Notes: generated by a model not told the origin, from the sequence alone. DNA of 64,000 nucleotides from Pseudomonas sp. RIT-PI-r (GCF_001297015.1 NZ_LIGE01000031.1:176855-240854), one strand, 5' to 3'. Positions 43,763 through 51,698 are shown, numbered from the stretch's first letter. A program made the numbers and translations.

Positions 43763-44917
43763 ATGTTGCGTAAAACCCTTCTAGCCAGCCTTTGCGTCGG
43801 CGCACTGATCAGTGCTCCAGCGTTTGCTGCAGCGCCCAAAGAATTGCAAAGCGAACAGGGCACTCTTGAAGTCACCACGATTACCCAAGGTCTTGAACAT
43901 CCATGGGCCTTGGCGTTTCTGCCGGATCGCCAAGGCATGCTGGTGACTGAGCGCCCGGGCAACCTGCGGGTGGTGGGAGTCGATGGCAAAGTGTCAGCAC
44001 CGGTCAGCGGTGTGCCGCAAGTCTGGGCCAAGGGCCAGGGCGGTTTGCTCGATGTGGTGCTGTCGCCGGACTTCAAACAGGATCGGCTAGTGTATCTGTC
44101 TTACGCCGAAGGTGGCGGTGCCGGCGACAAAGCCGGAACGGCGGTGGGGCGCGGGCGGCTGTCGGATGACCTGAAGTCGCTCAAGGATTTCAAAGTGATC
44201 TTCCGCCAGGAACCGAAACTTTCGGTGGGCAATCACTTTGGTTCGCGCTTGGTGTTTGATCGTGACGGATACCTGTTCATCACGCTCGGCGAAAACAACG
44301 ACCGGCCCACCGCACAGGATCTCGACAAGCTGCAAGGCAAAGTCGTGCGTATCTACCCCGACGGCAGGGTACCGGACGATAACCCCTTTGTCGGCCAGTC
44401 CGGCGTTCGTCCGGAGATATGGTCTTACGGCCAACGCAACCCGCAAGGCGCAGCGCTCAATCCATGGACCGGCACGCTTTGGGAAAATGAACACGGCCCG
44501 CGCGGTGGCGACGAGGTAAACATCATCGAGCGGGGCAAGAACTACGGCTGGCCGCTGGCGACCCATGGCATCAACTATTCCATGCAGCCTATCCCCGAGG
44601 CACAAGGCAAGACCGCCGAAGGCACAATTGCGCCACATCATGTCTGGGAAAAGTCGCCGGGCGTCAGCGGTATGGCCTTCTATGACGGCGACCGCTTCAA
44701 GCCTTGGCAACACAATGCGTTTATCGGCGCGCTGGTGACGCAGGAGCTGATCCGTTTGCAATTCGAGGGCGACAAGGTTGTGCACGAGGAGCGCTTGCTC
44801 GGCGAACTCAAACAACGCATCCGCGACGTACGACAAGGGCCGGACGGCTACCTGTACGTGCTCACGGATGAGTCGAACGGCTCCCTGTACAAACTGGGCC
44901 TCAAACCCAGCCTTTGA
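43763..44917 (+). CDS. PQQ-dependent aldose sugar dehydrogenase (YliI/Asd-like)
   Basis: A 384-residue periplasmic protein: signal peptide MLRKTLLASLCVGALISAPAFAA, then a six-bladed beta-propeller of the soluble PQQ glucose dehydrogenase family. Motifs: GLEHPWALAFLPD, GGLLDVVLSPDF, NHFGSRLVFDRDGYLFITLG, YGQRNPQGAALNPWTG and ENEHGPRGGDEVNI (calcium/PQQ site). It likely oxidises aldoses to lactones, giving electrons to the respiratory chain through PQQ. A large palindromic repeat follows the stop. Confidence 0.9.
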   Translation: MLRKTLLASLCVGALISAPAFAAAPKELQSEQGTLEVTTITQGLEHPWALAFLPDRQGMLVTERPGNLRVVGVDGKVSAPVSGVPQVWAKGQGGLLDVVLSPDFKQDRLVYLSYAEGGGAGDKAGTAVGRGRLSDDLKSLKDFKVIFRQEPKLSVGNHFGSRLVFDRDGYLFITLGENNDRPTAQDLDKLQGKVVRIYPDGRVPDDNPFVGQSGVRPEIWSYGQRNPQGAALNPWTGTLWENEHGPRGGDEVNIIERGKNYGWPLATHGINYSMQPIPEAQGKTAEGTIAPHHVWEKSPGVSGMAFYDGDRFKPWQHNAFIGALVTQELIRLQFEGDKVVHEERLLGELKQRIRDVRQGPDGYLYVLTDESNGSLYKLGLKPSL

Positions 44918-44930
44918 CCGCCATCCCCCC

Positions 44931-45027
44931 CTGTAGGAGCTGTCGAGTGCAACGAGGCTGCGATCTTTTGATTTTAAAAAACAAGATCAAAAGATCGCAG
45001 CCTCGTTGCACTCGGCAGCTCCTACAG
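44931..45027. repeat. palindromic repeat, long near-perfect version
   Basis: CTGTAGGAGCTGTCGAGTGC then AACGAGGCTGCGATC, with an inverse copy ending GGCAGCTCCTACAG. Between the convergent sugar dehydrogenase and GNAT-C39 genes. Confidence 0.9.
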
Positions 45028-45040
45028 ATACGGATGGGGC

Positions 45041-46141
45041 TTATGTTTCGCGGGAGAACAGGACGACTGCCGCACGCAACTTGCCCCGGCCAAACCGGCA
45101 CATTTTTTCGAACTCCTCATGACTGACAGGCACGTGCTGGCAGTCCATCGGCTGGCGATGCTGGCTGTGATCGACATCCGGATCATGCAGATAAACAAAG
45201 TCCTCATCACAGTCGGTGACCATCACCCAGTGCGGGGACTTGGAACGAGTCAACCGATAGCTGCTGATCAACACCAGCGGCTGTCCCCCAGCGGCGAGTA
45301 ACCGCGGGAGGTCCAGAGCAACACCGATCACTTGCTCGACGTCGCACTCCGCCAATTGCGCCATGAACTCCTCGTGCACCAAGCGCATGACGTCTTTTTT
45401 ATGCGCATCGCGTACACCATCAAGAAACAACGCCCCGGTCAGACTCACCTGCAGGCGTACTCGAAACCCCCGTCGCCAAGCCGCCAGCGCCAGCCCTTGC
45501 GGACTGCATCCGCCATGGCCGGAAGTCATGAACACCGTGGTCGCTTCCCGCCAGATCTGCAGTTCCTCACGACGTTCCAGTAAACGCTGAGCCTGCAATG
45601 CGCCCATGGCCATCAGCAGGCAGGCCGGGCCGCAGGTGAATTCGGTGGTTTGCGGGTAGTAGGGCACTTTGATGCTGCGCGAGTCGCGATGCTCGAGGAT
45701 GCGTTTTTCCAGGCGCAGTGCATCGGCATGGTCTTCGTAGTAATCGTGAATCACCGCGAAGCGCCGGTAGCCGTTGCGCTCGTACAGGGCAATCGCGGCC
45801 GGGTTGTCAGTGCGTACTTCCAGCCTCAGGTAGGCGCAATCATGCTCAAGGGCAACGGCCTCGATCCGTTGCAACAGTTGTTTGCCCAATCCGCTGCCGC
45901 GCGACTCGGCGGCAATGGCAATCGAGTACAACCGCGCCAGTGATGTGCCGCGATGAAACAACACCAGTGCGTAACCCAGCAACTGGCCGCTGGATTCTGC
46001 CACCAGCAACTGCCCGTTAGCCCGGGTGATCATCCACTGGAAGCTGCGACTGGTGAGCCGATCGGTAGTGAAGCATTGCATTTCCAATGCCAGCAACGCC
46101 GGCAAATCTTCAACTACCGCCAAACGAAAAATCGCACTCAT
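45041..46141 (-). CDS. GNAT acetyltransferase fused to a C39-like peptidase
   Basis: A 366-residue two-domain protein. Residues 1-150 are a RimI-like GNAT: LYSIAIAAESRGSGLGKQLL is the acetyl-CoA loop. Residues 155-366 are a papain-like C39 peptidase domain: C170 in TTEFTCGPACLLMAMGAL, a histidine in SKSPHWVMVTDCDE and aspartate in LHDPDVDH. Such fusions are known beside RLAN-domain ATP-grasp ligases, and here the ligase gene is divergent with only 92 bases between. I infer a peptide-type product made by the ligase and acylated or trimmed by this protein. The start MSAIFRL at 46141 is preferred. Confidence 0.88.
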   Translation of the reverse strand: MSAIFRLAVVEDLPALLALEMQCFTTDRLTSRSFQWMITRANGQLLVAESSGQLLGYALVLFHRGTSLARLYSIAIAAESRGSGLGKQLLQRIEAVALEHDCAYLRLEVRTDNPAAIALYERNGYRRFAVIHDYYEDHADALRLEKRILEHRDSRSIKVPYYPQTTEFTCGPACLLMAMGALQAQRLLERREELQIWREATTVFMTSGHGGCSPQGLALAAWRRGFRVRLQVSLTGALFLDGVRDAHKKDVMRLVHEEFMAQLAECDVEQVIGVALDLPRLLAAGGQPLVLISSYRLTRSKSPHWVMVTDCDEDFVYLHDPDVDHSQHRQPMDCQHVPVSHEEFEKMCRFGRGKLRAAVVLFSRET

Positions 46142-46233
46142 ATGACCACCGTAAAAGTTGCGTAACGAAACGGGACTTTCGAAAAACTTCGTGCTTAATA
46201 GAAATGGTCTTGTTCTCCAACGGATCAATCTCT

Positions 46234-47808
46234 ATGTCAGCGGTACAGGGTCATTGGCGCGAAGTATCAGAGCAAAGTTTGCCGTCGGCAACTTTTTTAA
46301 ATTCAGTTGTTAGAACTTCCAGCCAATTGCTGATCATTGTCGAACGCAAGGAAGACTGGGCTTCGTACTTCCCCAGCGAAGACATCATTACGGCGCAGGA
46401 GTACCTTGAACAAACGCGTGAAGGCGAGGCGGGCAAGCGCGTTCAGGTGATCAATCTGTGCCGCAGCTACAAGTATCTGGGTCATGGCTACTACTGCTCG
46501 CTCTTGGCTGAGGCCCGTGGCCACAAGGTCATTCCATCGGTACGTACGATCAGTGAGCTGACTAAAAAATCACTCTACGGACTGGCTTTGGATGATCTGG
46601 ATAAAACGCTCGAAAAAGCGCTGAGTCATCATCTCTATAGCGATACCGAAGGCTTTACCCTGACACTTTATTTTGGCCGTACCCATATCGAACCATTGCA
46701 GGATTTGGCTCGTCAGTTGTTTGAAGTGTTTCCCTGTCCGATTCTGTTAGTTGAATTTCACCGGCACAACGGTTGGCACATAGAGGGTATAAAGTCGGGT
46801 GTCTTGCACAAGTTGCGTGATGATCAGGAGGATCAATTCGCCAATGCGCTGGACAGCTTCAGTCGTAAAGTCTGGCGCGTGCCACGCTCGCGACATGTCG
46901 CCCGTTATGACTTGGCGATCCTGCATGATCCACAAGAGGCCTTACCTCCTTCCAACCGCAAAGCACTGGAAAACTTCGTGCGGGTCGGCAAGGGCATGGG
47001 TATCGATGTCGAACTGATCGAACGCAAGGATTATGCGCGTCTGGCCGAGTACGACGGTTTGCTGATCCGTGAAACCACCAGTGTCGACAACCATACCTAC
47101 CGTTTTGCAAAAAAGGCTGAAAGCGAGGGGCTGGTGGTGATGGACGATCCGGCGTCGATCCTGCGCTGTACCAACAAGGTCTATCTGACCGATCTGCTCA
47201 ACAGCCATCAGTTGGGCATGCCCGCCACCGAAATTCTCTACAAGGAGCGACCCGAGGACTTTGAGCGTGTCGGCGAACGTCTGGGCTTTCCGCTGGTTCT
47301 GAAGATCCCTGACGGCTGTTTTTCGCGTGGAGTGATCAAGGTCGAGAGCCAGCAGGCGCTGCTTGAAGCCACCGCCGAACTGTTCGAGCACTCGGTGCTG
47401 TTGCTGGCTCAGGAGTTTTTCTACACCGAGTACGACTGGCGTATTGGCGTACTCAACCGCAAGCCGATCTTTGCCTGCCAGTACTTCATGTCCAAGGGCC
47501 ACTGGCAGATCTACAACCACAAAGCCAAGGGACAGGACATCAACGGTGAATGTCGCACCTTGGCGATCCATGAAGCGCCACGCGCAGTGGTCGAACTGGC
47601 GGTAAAGACTGCCAATCTGATCGGCGATGGACTCTACGGCGTCGACCTGAAACAGGCTGGCGATAAAGTCGTGGTGATCGAGGTCAACGACAATCCAAAC
47701 CTCGACGCCGGCATCGAAGATGCTTACCTGCAGGACGATTTGTATTGCCTGGTGCTGGAAGAGTTCGTGCGCCGGCTGGAGCTGAAACGTCGCGGCCAGG
47801 CTTGGTGA
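46234..47808 (+). CDS. RimK-like ATP-grasp ligase with N-terminal RLAN domain
   Basis: A 524-residue protein. Residues 20-200 match the RLAN domain that precedes some RimK-like ligases (LLIIVERKEDWASYFPSEDI, VINLCRSYKYLGHGYYCSLLAEARGHKVIPSV). The C-terminal 320 residues are ATP-grasp: DDPASILRCTNKVYLTDLL, FPLVLKIPDGCFSRGVIKV, LLLAQEFFYTEYDWRIGVLN and VVVIEVNDNPNLDAGIED (magnesium site). ATP-grasp enzymes of this group join an amino group to a carboxylate. The product is unknown. ATG 46234 is taken as start, with an in-frame ATG at 46204 possible. Followed 7 bases later by a CorA-like transporter gene. Confidence 0.88.
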   Translation: MSAVQGHWREVSEQSLPSATFLNSVVRTSSQLLIIVERKEDWASYFPSEDIITAQEYLEQTREGEAGKRVQVINLCRSYKYLGHGYYCSLLAEARGHKVIPSVRTISELTKKSLYGLALDDLDKTLEKALSHHLYSDTEGFTLTLYFGRTHIEPLQDLARQLFEVFPCPILLVEFHRHNGWHIEGIKSGVLHKLRDDQEDQFANALDSFSRKVWRVPRSRHVARYDLAILHDPQEALPPSNRKALENFVRVGKGMGIDVELIERKDYARLAEYDGLLIRETTSVDNHTYRFAKKAESEGLVVMDDPASILRCTNKVYLTDLLNSHQLGMPATEILYKERPEDFERVGERLGFPLVLKIPDGCFSRGVIKVESQQALLEATAELFEHSVLLLAQEFFYTEYDWRIGVLNRKPIFACQYFMSKGHWQIYNHKAKGQDINGECRTLAIHEAPRAVVELAVKTANLIGDGLYGVDLKQAGDKVVVIEVNDNPNLDAGIEDAYLQDDLYCLVLEEFVRRLELKRRGQAW

Positions 47809-47815
47809 TCTGCCG

Positions 47816-48739
47816 ATGATCAACAGTTTTGCACTGAACCACGGCGCGTTGCAGCGGGTTGAGCGACTGAACGCCGAAGTGATGCTGTTCAGCAATCCCG
47901 ACGCGGCGGAGCGCGATCTGCTTCACAGTCAGTTCAAGGTCGATGAGCACGCACTGGCCTCGGCGCTTGACCCGGACGAAGTGTCGCGCATCGAGTTTCA
48001 CCCGGATCATCTGTTCCTGATCTGGAAACGTCCGGAAAAATATTCCGGGGGAGGCAGCCTCGCCTTTGAGGTTTCGTCCTGCGGCCTGCTGTTCTCGCCG
48101 GGCCAGTTGCTGGTGATTGCCACCGATGACACGCCACTGCACGGCCTCGGCACCCGTCAGCGGTTAAACGCGCCACTGGATGTGTTGCTGGATGTGCTGT
48201 TCAACAACATTCATCACTACCTTGGCCACTTGAAGGTGATCAAACTGGTCGCTCGCGAGTTGCAGCAAAAATTCAATGCCTCAATGCAAAACCAGCATCT
48301 GGTGCAGATGTTCAACCTCAGCGAAAGCCTGATCTATTACATCAACGCCCTGCACAGCAATGGCGCAGTACTGACGCGGTTGCGCAATCATGCCGAGAAA
48401 CAGCACTTCAGCAGCGAAGCGATCGGCCTGATTGACGACCTGATCATCGAGAACAACCAGTGCTACAAGCAGGCCGAAATCTATTCGACGGTGTTTTCCG
48501 GGCTGATTGATGCGCGCGGCAATCTGATGAACAACAGCATGAACAACCTGTTGCGCAAGCTGACGTTGATCAACGTGGTGTTTTTGCCGTTGAACCTGAT
48601 TGCGAGTATCGGCGGCATGTCGGAATTCAGCATGATGACGGCCGGGACGCCTTGGTGGGTGTCGTATCCGCTGTTTCTGACGGTGATGCTGCTGGGGGCG
48701 GGCGGGATGTTGTTCGGCCTGCGGCGGCTGGCCAGATGA
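47816..48739 (+). CDS. CorA/ZntB-family divalent cation transporter
   Basis: A 307-residue protein with an N-terminal cytosolic domain, a long helix (IKLVARELQQKFNASMQNQHLVQMF) and two C-terminal membrane helices (LTLINVVFLPLNLIASIGG and PLFLTVMLLGAGGMLFGL). The fold is CorA/ZntB, yet the pore motif GMN is replaced by ASIGGMSEF, so ion selectivity may differ. It follows the ATP-grasp ligase by seven bases and is likely in the same transcript, linking cation transport to that locus by position only. Confidence 0.85.
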   Translation: MINSFALNHGALQRVERLNAEVMLFSNPDAAERDLLHSQFKVDEHALASALDPDEVSRIEFHPDHLFLIWKRPEKYSGGGSLAFEVSSCGLLFSPGQLLVIATDDTPLHGLGTRQRLNAPLDVLLDVLFNNIHHYLGHLKVIKLVARELQQKFNASMQNQHLVQMFNLSESLIYYINALHSNGAVLTRLRNHAEKQHFSSEAIGLIDDLIIENNQCYKQAEIYSTVFSGLIDARGNLMNNSMNNLLRKLTLINVVFLPLNLIASIGGMSEFSMMTAGTPWWVSYPLFLTVMLLGAGGMLFGLRRLAR

Positions 48740-48761
48740 TTATGTGCTGACTCAGAATGCC

Positions 48762-48831
48762 CTATCGCGAGCAGGCTCACTCCTACATTTGGAATGCAAT
48801 CACCTGTAGGAGTGAGCCTGCTCGCGATAGC
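48762..48831. repeat. palindromic repeat (GAGTGAGCCTGCTCGCGATAG type)
   Basis: CTATCGCGAGCAGGCTCACT and its inverse separated by about 22 bases, between the convergent CorA-like and DUF2834 genes. Confidence 0.88.
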
Positions 48832-48858
48832 AATATCCGTAGCGCCAAATGCTCCTAA

Positions 48859-49194
48859 TCAGCGCGCTTGCACCACATCCAGCCCTTTACGTCGCTCCCG
48901 TATCGCGCGCACCACCAGATACAACAACGGCCCAATCGAGACAAAAACCGCCGTCAGCAACAAATAAGGCAGCACCGACCAAATCGTCTGCCCGCGAGAC
49001 CGTGCATCCTTGACCATCCATACCCCGGCCAACGTCGCCAGCAGGTACAAATCAATCACCACTTGCGCGGTATCCGGGCGCGACATCAGGCTGATGCCGA
49101 AGTCGATCAACGATTGTTCAGCCTGAAGCATCACCGAAACGGTGTAGCCGGTAAACGCGAGCAAAGCGGTGAGGGGCAGGGCGACAGACATCAT
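48859..49194 (-). CDS. DUF2834 membrane protein
   Basis: A 111-residue inner-membrane protein with three hydrophobic segments; VVIDLYLLATLAGVWMVKDARSRG and SIGPLLYLVVRA are typical of the DUF2834 family, whose function is unknown. The start has two tandem ATGs (49194 and 49191) preceded by AAGGAAGG. Divergent from the ilvA leader region. Confidence 0.8.
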   Translation of the reverse strand: MMSVALPLTALLAFTGYTVSVMLQAEQSLIDFGISLMSRPDTAQVVIDLYLLATLAGVWMVKDARSRGQTIWSVLPYLLLTAVFVSIGPLLYLVVRAIRERRKGLDVVQAR

Positions 49195-49293
49195 GCAATC
49201 CTTCCTTGGTGTGATGAGAGAGTCGCCAGACTAACGCCGCCGGCAAAAATTGGCCATTGACTTGCCAGCACCGCGCAGGCTAATTTCCAGCCC

Positions 49294-49359
49294 ATGACTT
49301 CGACTGTATCGCGTTGCCAGCCAATTATTATTACCGCCATTCCTCATTTGGCGGGCTAG
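49294..49359 (+). CDS. predicted leader peptide of the ilvA attenuator
   Basis: A 21-codon open frame starting ATG at 49294 and ending TAG at 49357-49359. It encodes MTSTVSRCQP followed by IIITAIPHLAG, with three tandem isoleucine codons (49324-49332), a threonine and a fourth isoleucine. It lies upstream of a threonine dehydratase, the first enzyme of isoleucine synthesis, and directly before competing hairpins, so it fits a ribosome-mediated attenuator. The ribosome site is weak (AGG 13 bases upstream). Too short for statistics; the assignment rests on codon content and position. Confidence 0.7.
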   Translation: MTSTVSRCQPIIITAIPHLAG

Positions 49360-49401
49360 CTCACGACTGCAGCACCCAACCCGCCCTAGAGGCGGGTTTT
49401 T
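49334..49401 (+). promoter_or_regulatory. transcription attenuator with competing hairpins
   Basis: Hairpin 1:2 pairs CCGCCA (49334-49339) with TGGCGG (49349-49354). Segment 2 also reads GGCGGG (49350-49355), which can pair with CCCGCC (49380-49385), segment 3. Segment 3 otherwise pairs with GGCGGG at 49391-49396 to form a terminator with stem AACCCGCC / GGCGGGTT and a T run. Stalling at the isoleucine codons would cover segment 1 and favour 2:3, allowing read-through. Confidence 0.75.
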
Positions 49402-49498
49402 ACTTTCTGTCTCCAGGGTTTTCGAAATACCGCTCATGCAGGAGCAGCCTCCGGTGACTCCTGCATAGGCGTATGAAAACGCTATCAAGGAGATGACC

Positions 49499-50512
49499 AT
49501 GACGTACACCGATGACCAGCAAGTCCTGCTCGAGCATTACGTGAAAAAGATCCTTGCTTCCCCGGTGTACGACATCGCCGTGCGTACGCCGTTACAAGCG
49601 GCGCCAGCGTTGTCTGAAGCGCTGGGTAACCGGATCTTGCTCAAGCGCGAAGACCTGCAACCGACGTTCTCCTTCAAGATTCGCGGCGCTTACAACAAGC
49701 TCGTGCAACTGAGTGACAAGCAGAAAGCGCGCGGAGTGATCACCGCATCAGCCGGCAATCATGCGCAAGGTGTGGCATTGGCGGCACGCGAACTGGGTAT
49801 CTCCGCCACAATCGTCATGCCTTCAACGACTCCCGATCTGAAAGTCATCGGCGTGCGCAGTCGCGGCGCTGAAGCGTTACTCCACGGCGAGAGTTTCCCG
49901 TTCGCGCTGGCCCATGCGCTACAACTGGCGGAACAAACCGGACGCACCTTCGTGTCACCGTTCGATGACCCGGATGTCATCGCCGGACAGGGCACGGTGG
50001 CCATGGAAATCCTCCGTCAGCACCAGGGCGCGCTGGACGCGATCTTCATCCCGGTAGGCGGTGGCGGCTTGATCGCCGGCATCGCGGCGTACATCAAATA
50101 CCTGAGGCCGGAAGTGCGGATCATCGGCGTCGAATCCGAACACTCAGCGTGCCTGAAGGCCGCGCTCGAAGCCGATCAGCGCGTCGTGCTGCCCAATGTC
50201 GGCACTTTCGCCGATGGCGTGGCGGTAGCGCAGATTGGCGCGTTCGGGTTTGAGGTTTGCCGCTTCTGCGTCGACGAAGTGATCACCGTCAGCAACGACG
50301 ACCTCTGCGCGGCGATCAAGAATATCTACGACGATACTCGCTCGATCACCGAACCTTCCGGCGCCCTGGCCGTTGCAGGGATCAAGCAATACGTAGCGCG
50401 AACCGGGGTGCGCGAGCAGACATTCGTGGCGATCGACTCGGGGGCCAATATCAACTTCGACAGCCTGCGCCATGTCGCCGAGCGCGCCGCGGTCTGCAGC
50501 GTCTCGGCGTGA
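49499..50512 (+). CDS. ilvA: threonine dehydratase, catalytic-domain-only form
   Basis: A 337-residue PLP enzyme converting threonine to 2-oxobutyrate. PLP lysine K60 lies in PTFSFKIRGAYNK; ITASAGNHAQGVAL and the phosphate loop FIPVGGGGLIAGIAAYIK are conserved. The sequence is closer to biosynthetic IlvA than to TdcB, but it stops right after SGANINFDSLRHVAER, where IlvA would continue into two ACT-like domains. Feedback inhibition by isoleucine is therefore not expected from this protein. ATG at 49499 is chosen because AAGGAG is six bases upstream (an ATG at 49493 abuts it). Preceded by an attenuator. Confidence 0.9.
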   Translation: MTYTDDQQVLLEHYVKKILASPVYDIAVRTPLQAAPALSEALGNRILLKREDLQPTFSFKIRGAYNKLVQLSDKQKARGVITASAGNHAQGVALAARELGISATIVMPSTTPDLKVIGVRSRGAEALLHGESFPFALAHALQLAEQTGRTFVSPFDDPDVIAGQGTVAMEILRQHQGALDAIFIPVGGGGLIAGIAAYIKYLRPEVRIIGVESEHSACLKAALEADQRVVLPNVGTFADGVAVAQIGAFGFEVCRFCVDEVITVSNDDLCAAIKNIYDDTRSITEPSGALAVAGIKQYVARTGVREQTFVAIDSGANINFDSLRHVAERAAVCSVSA

Positions 50513-50517
50513 GAGGT

Positions 50518-50823
50518 TTACTGCAGCAACGGGCGCAGGAAGCTGCGCTCATAGCTGACGATGAACTTCTTCTCGACCAGGCTGGCCACCAGTGCGGTGC
50601 TTTCCGGATCGGTCATCGCGATGTGCCGATAGCTCTCGTAATCCGCCAGTGACGGAAAACTGAACAGGCAATAAGCGATGTTGCTCGCGCCCTCGGACGG
50701 CAGAAAATAGCCGTGATGCGTGCCGCCCAAGCGCTCGACGATGCCGAGCCAGGCCTTGGCGTAGGCCTCGAACTCAGGCAATTGGTAGGGATCAATGACA
50801 TATCGGACGTGGCAGGTAATCAA
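50518..50823 (-). CDS. NIPSNAP family protein
   Basis: A 101-residue alpha/beta-barrel-type protein, MITCHVRYVIDPYQLPEFEAY, then GIVERLGGTHHGYFLPSEGASN and SFPSLADYESYR, the usual NIPSNAP/dimeric ferredoxin-like features. Function unknown. The start is taken as TTG at 50823 with AAGGAG nine bases upstream; the GTG at 50832 sits only one base from that site. Convergent with ilvA, five bases apart. Confidence 0.82.
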   Translation of the reverse strand: MITCHVRYVIDPYQLPEFEAYAKAWLGIVERLGGTHHGYFLPSEGASNIAYCLFSFPSLADYESYRHIAMTDPESTALVASLVEKKFIVSYERSFLRPLLQ

Positions 50824-50844
50824 ACGACGCACTCCTTGCTCGGG

Positions 50845-51330
50845 TTATTCCTGCAGGGCTGTACCGACTTTGTCCGACGCCGACCAGATGCGATATCGCA
50901 CTTCGACATCCGACGGCGCATACACCACGACCGGCAACTTGCTGTTGTAACGCAGCATGAAACCGTCACCGACGACCGGCACGAACGCGCGTTTCTTCTG
51001 ACTGCCGGGCGGGCAGGCCATCATCGTGCTCATCGGGCCGATGACTTTTTCCAGTCGATAGAACGGATAGCCCCAACCCTCAAGATTCTTCTCATCGAGA
51101 ACGCCGCCCAAACGCTGGCGGTTGCAGTCCACTTCCAACGTTTTGCCGGCGAGAATTTCCACCTGGAAGTTGTCTTCCTGTTCTTGCTTGGGCAAGTGAA
51201 TGACCTGGCGGGTGAACCCGGCTTCTGCCTTCGGGTACGGCGCGACGTCTTCAAGTTTGGCGGCGTGGGCGAGGGTGGACAGGCTGGCGATGAACAGCCC
51301 GGTGGTCGCGTAAACGCGGAAAGAACCCAT
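50845..51330 (-). CDS. eco: ecotin, periplasmic serine protease inhibitor
   Basis: A 161-residue inhibitor. Signal peptide of about 23 residues; the mature part follows E. coli ecotin closely: VAPYPKAEAGFTRQVIHLP, GKTLEVDCNRQRLGG, LEGWGYPFYRLEKV and FMLRYNSKLPVVVYAPSDVEVRYR. The reactive loop is STMMACP with P1 methionine 103 or 104, and Cys69-Cys106 gives the loop disulfide. Ecotin forms dimers that block trypsin-like proteases such as host elastase. GGAGG precedes the ATG. It shares an intergenic region with a candidate sigma-54 promoter pointing the other way. Confidence 0.93.
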   Translation of the reverse strand: MGSFRVYATTGLFIASLSTLAHAAKLEDVAPYPKAEAGFTRQVIHLPKQEQEDNFQVEILAGKTLEVDCNRQRLGGVLDEKNLEGWGYPFYRLEKVIGPMSTMMACPPGSQKKRAFVPVVGDGFMLRYNSKLPVVVYAPSDVEVRYRIWSASDKVGTALQE

Positions 51331-51389
51331 GGAAGCCTCCGTGCGGGTGTAGGGTGGATAACCAGCATTCTTACCGTCATAGGCCGTGA

Positions 51390-51452
51390 TTGCAAACCAG
51401 CGTCGAGTTGCAAATTGCAGTACCCGCCGAGGCCATTCTTGCAATTTGCAAG
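51390..51452 (+). promoter_or_regulatory. phased TTGCAA operator array
   Basis: Three sites: TTGCAA (51390-51395), TTGCAAATTGCAG (51408-51420) and CTTGCAATTTGCAAG (51438-51452), the last a perfect 7-1-7 palindrome. Centre distances are about 21 and 31 bases, close to two and three helical turns. It lies 65-130 bases upstream of a sigma-54-like promoter. Confidence 0.55.
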
Positions 51453-51516
51453 TAGCCAAATACTGGCACCGCCGCCAAGTGCTTGATTTCATGAGGGTGA
51501 AAATGAACCGATGAAA

Positions 51517-51531
51517 GGCACGCTTTATGCG
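51517..51531 (+). promoter_or_regulatory. predicted sigma-54 promoter before the DUF1652 gene
   Basis: AGGCACGCTTTATGC: GGCACG matches the -24 element and GC the -12 element, spaced 12 bases; the first T and one -12 T differ from consensus. Predicted start near 51543 leaves a 155-base leader before the ATG at 51699. Confidence 0.55.
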
Positions 51532-51698
51532 TCTTTTCAGTGCGGCGCACCGGCCTTGGGCGCCTACACTCCAATGGGCATTTCGCAGTACCACCGCTTG
51601 TAGCACCCAGGGAAACAGCGGGGACACACCCGTGCAGGGGCAGCAACGGTCAGCGTGAATACTTGATTGGCATCTCACAGTAAGGAGAGGGTTTCGCC

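Noticed and set aside
51466..51485. TGGCACCGCCGCCAAGTGC as a sigma-54 promoter
   Set aside because: GG and GC are 16 bases apart, not 12; the better match is at 51517-51531.
51528..51657. A 43-codon plus-strand frame between ecotin and the DUF1652 gene
   Set aside because: Its ATG lies inside the predicted -12 element, it has no ribosome site and its translation has no recognisable features.
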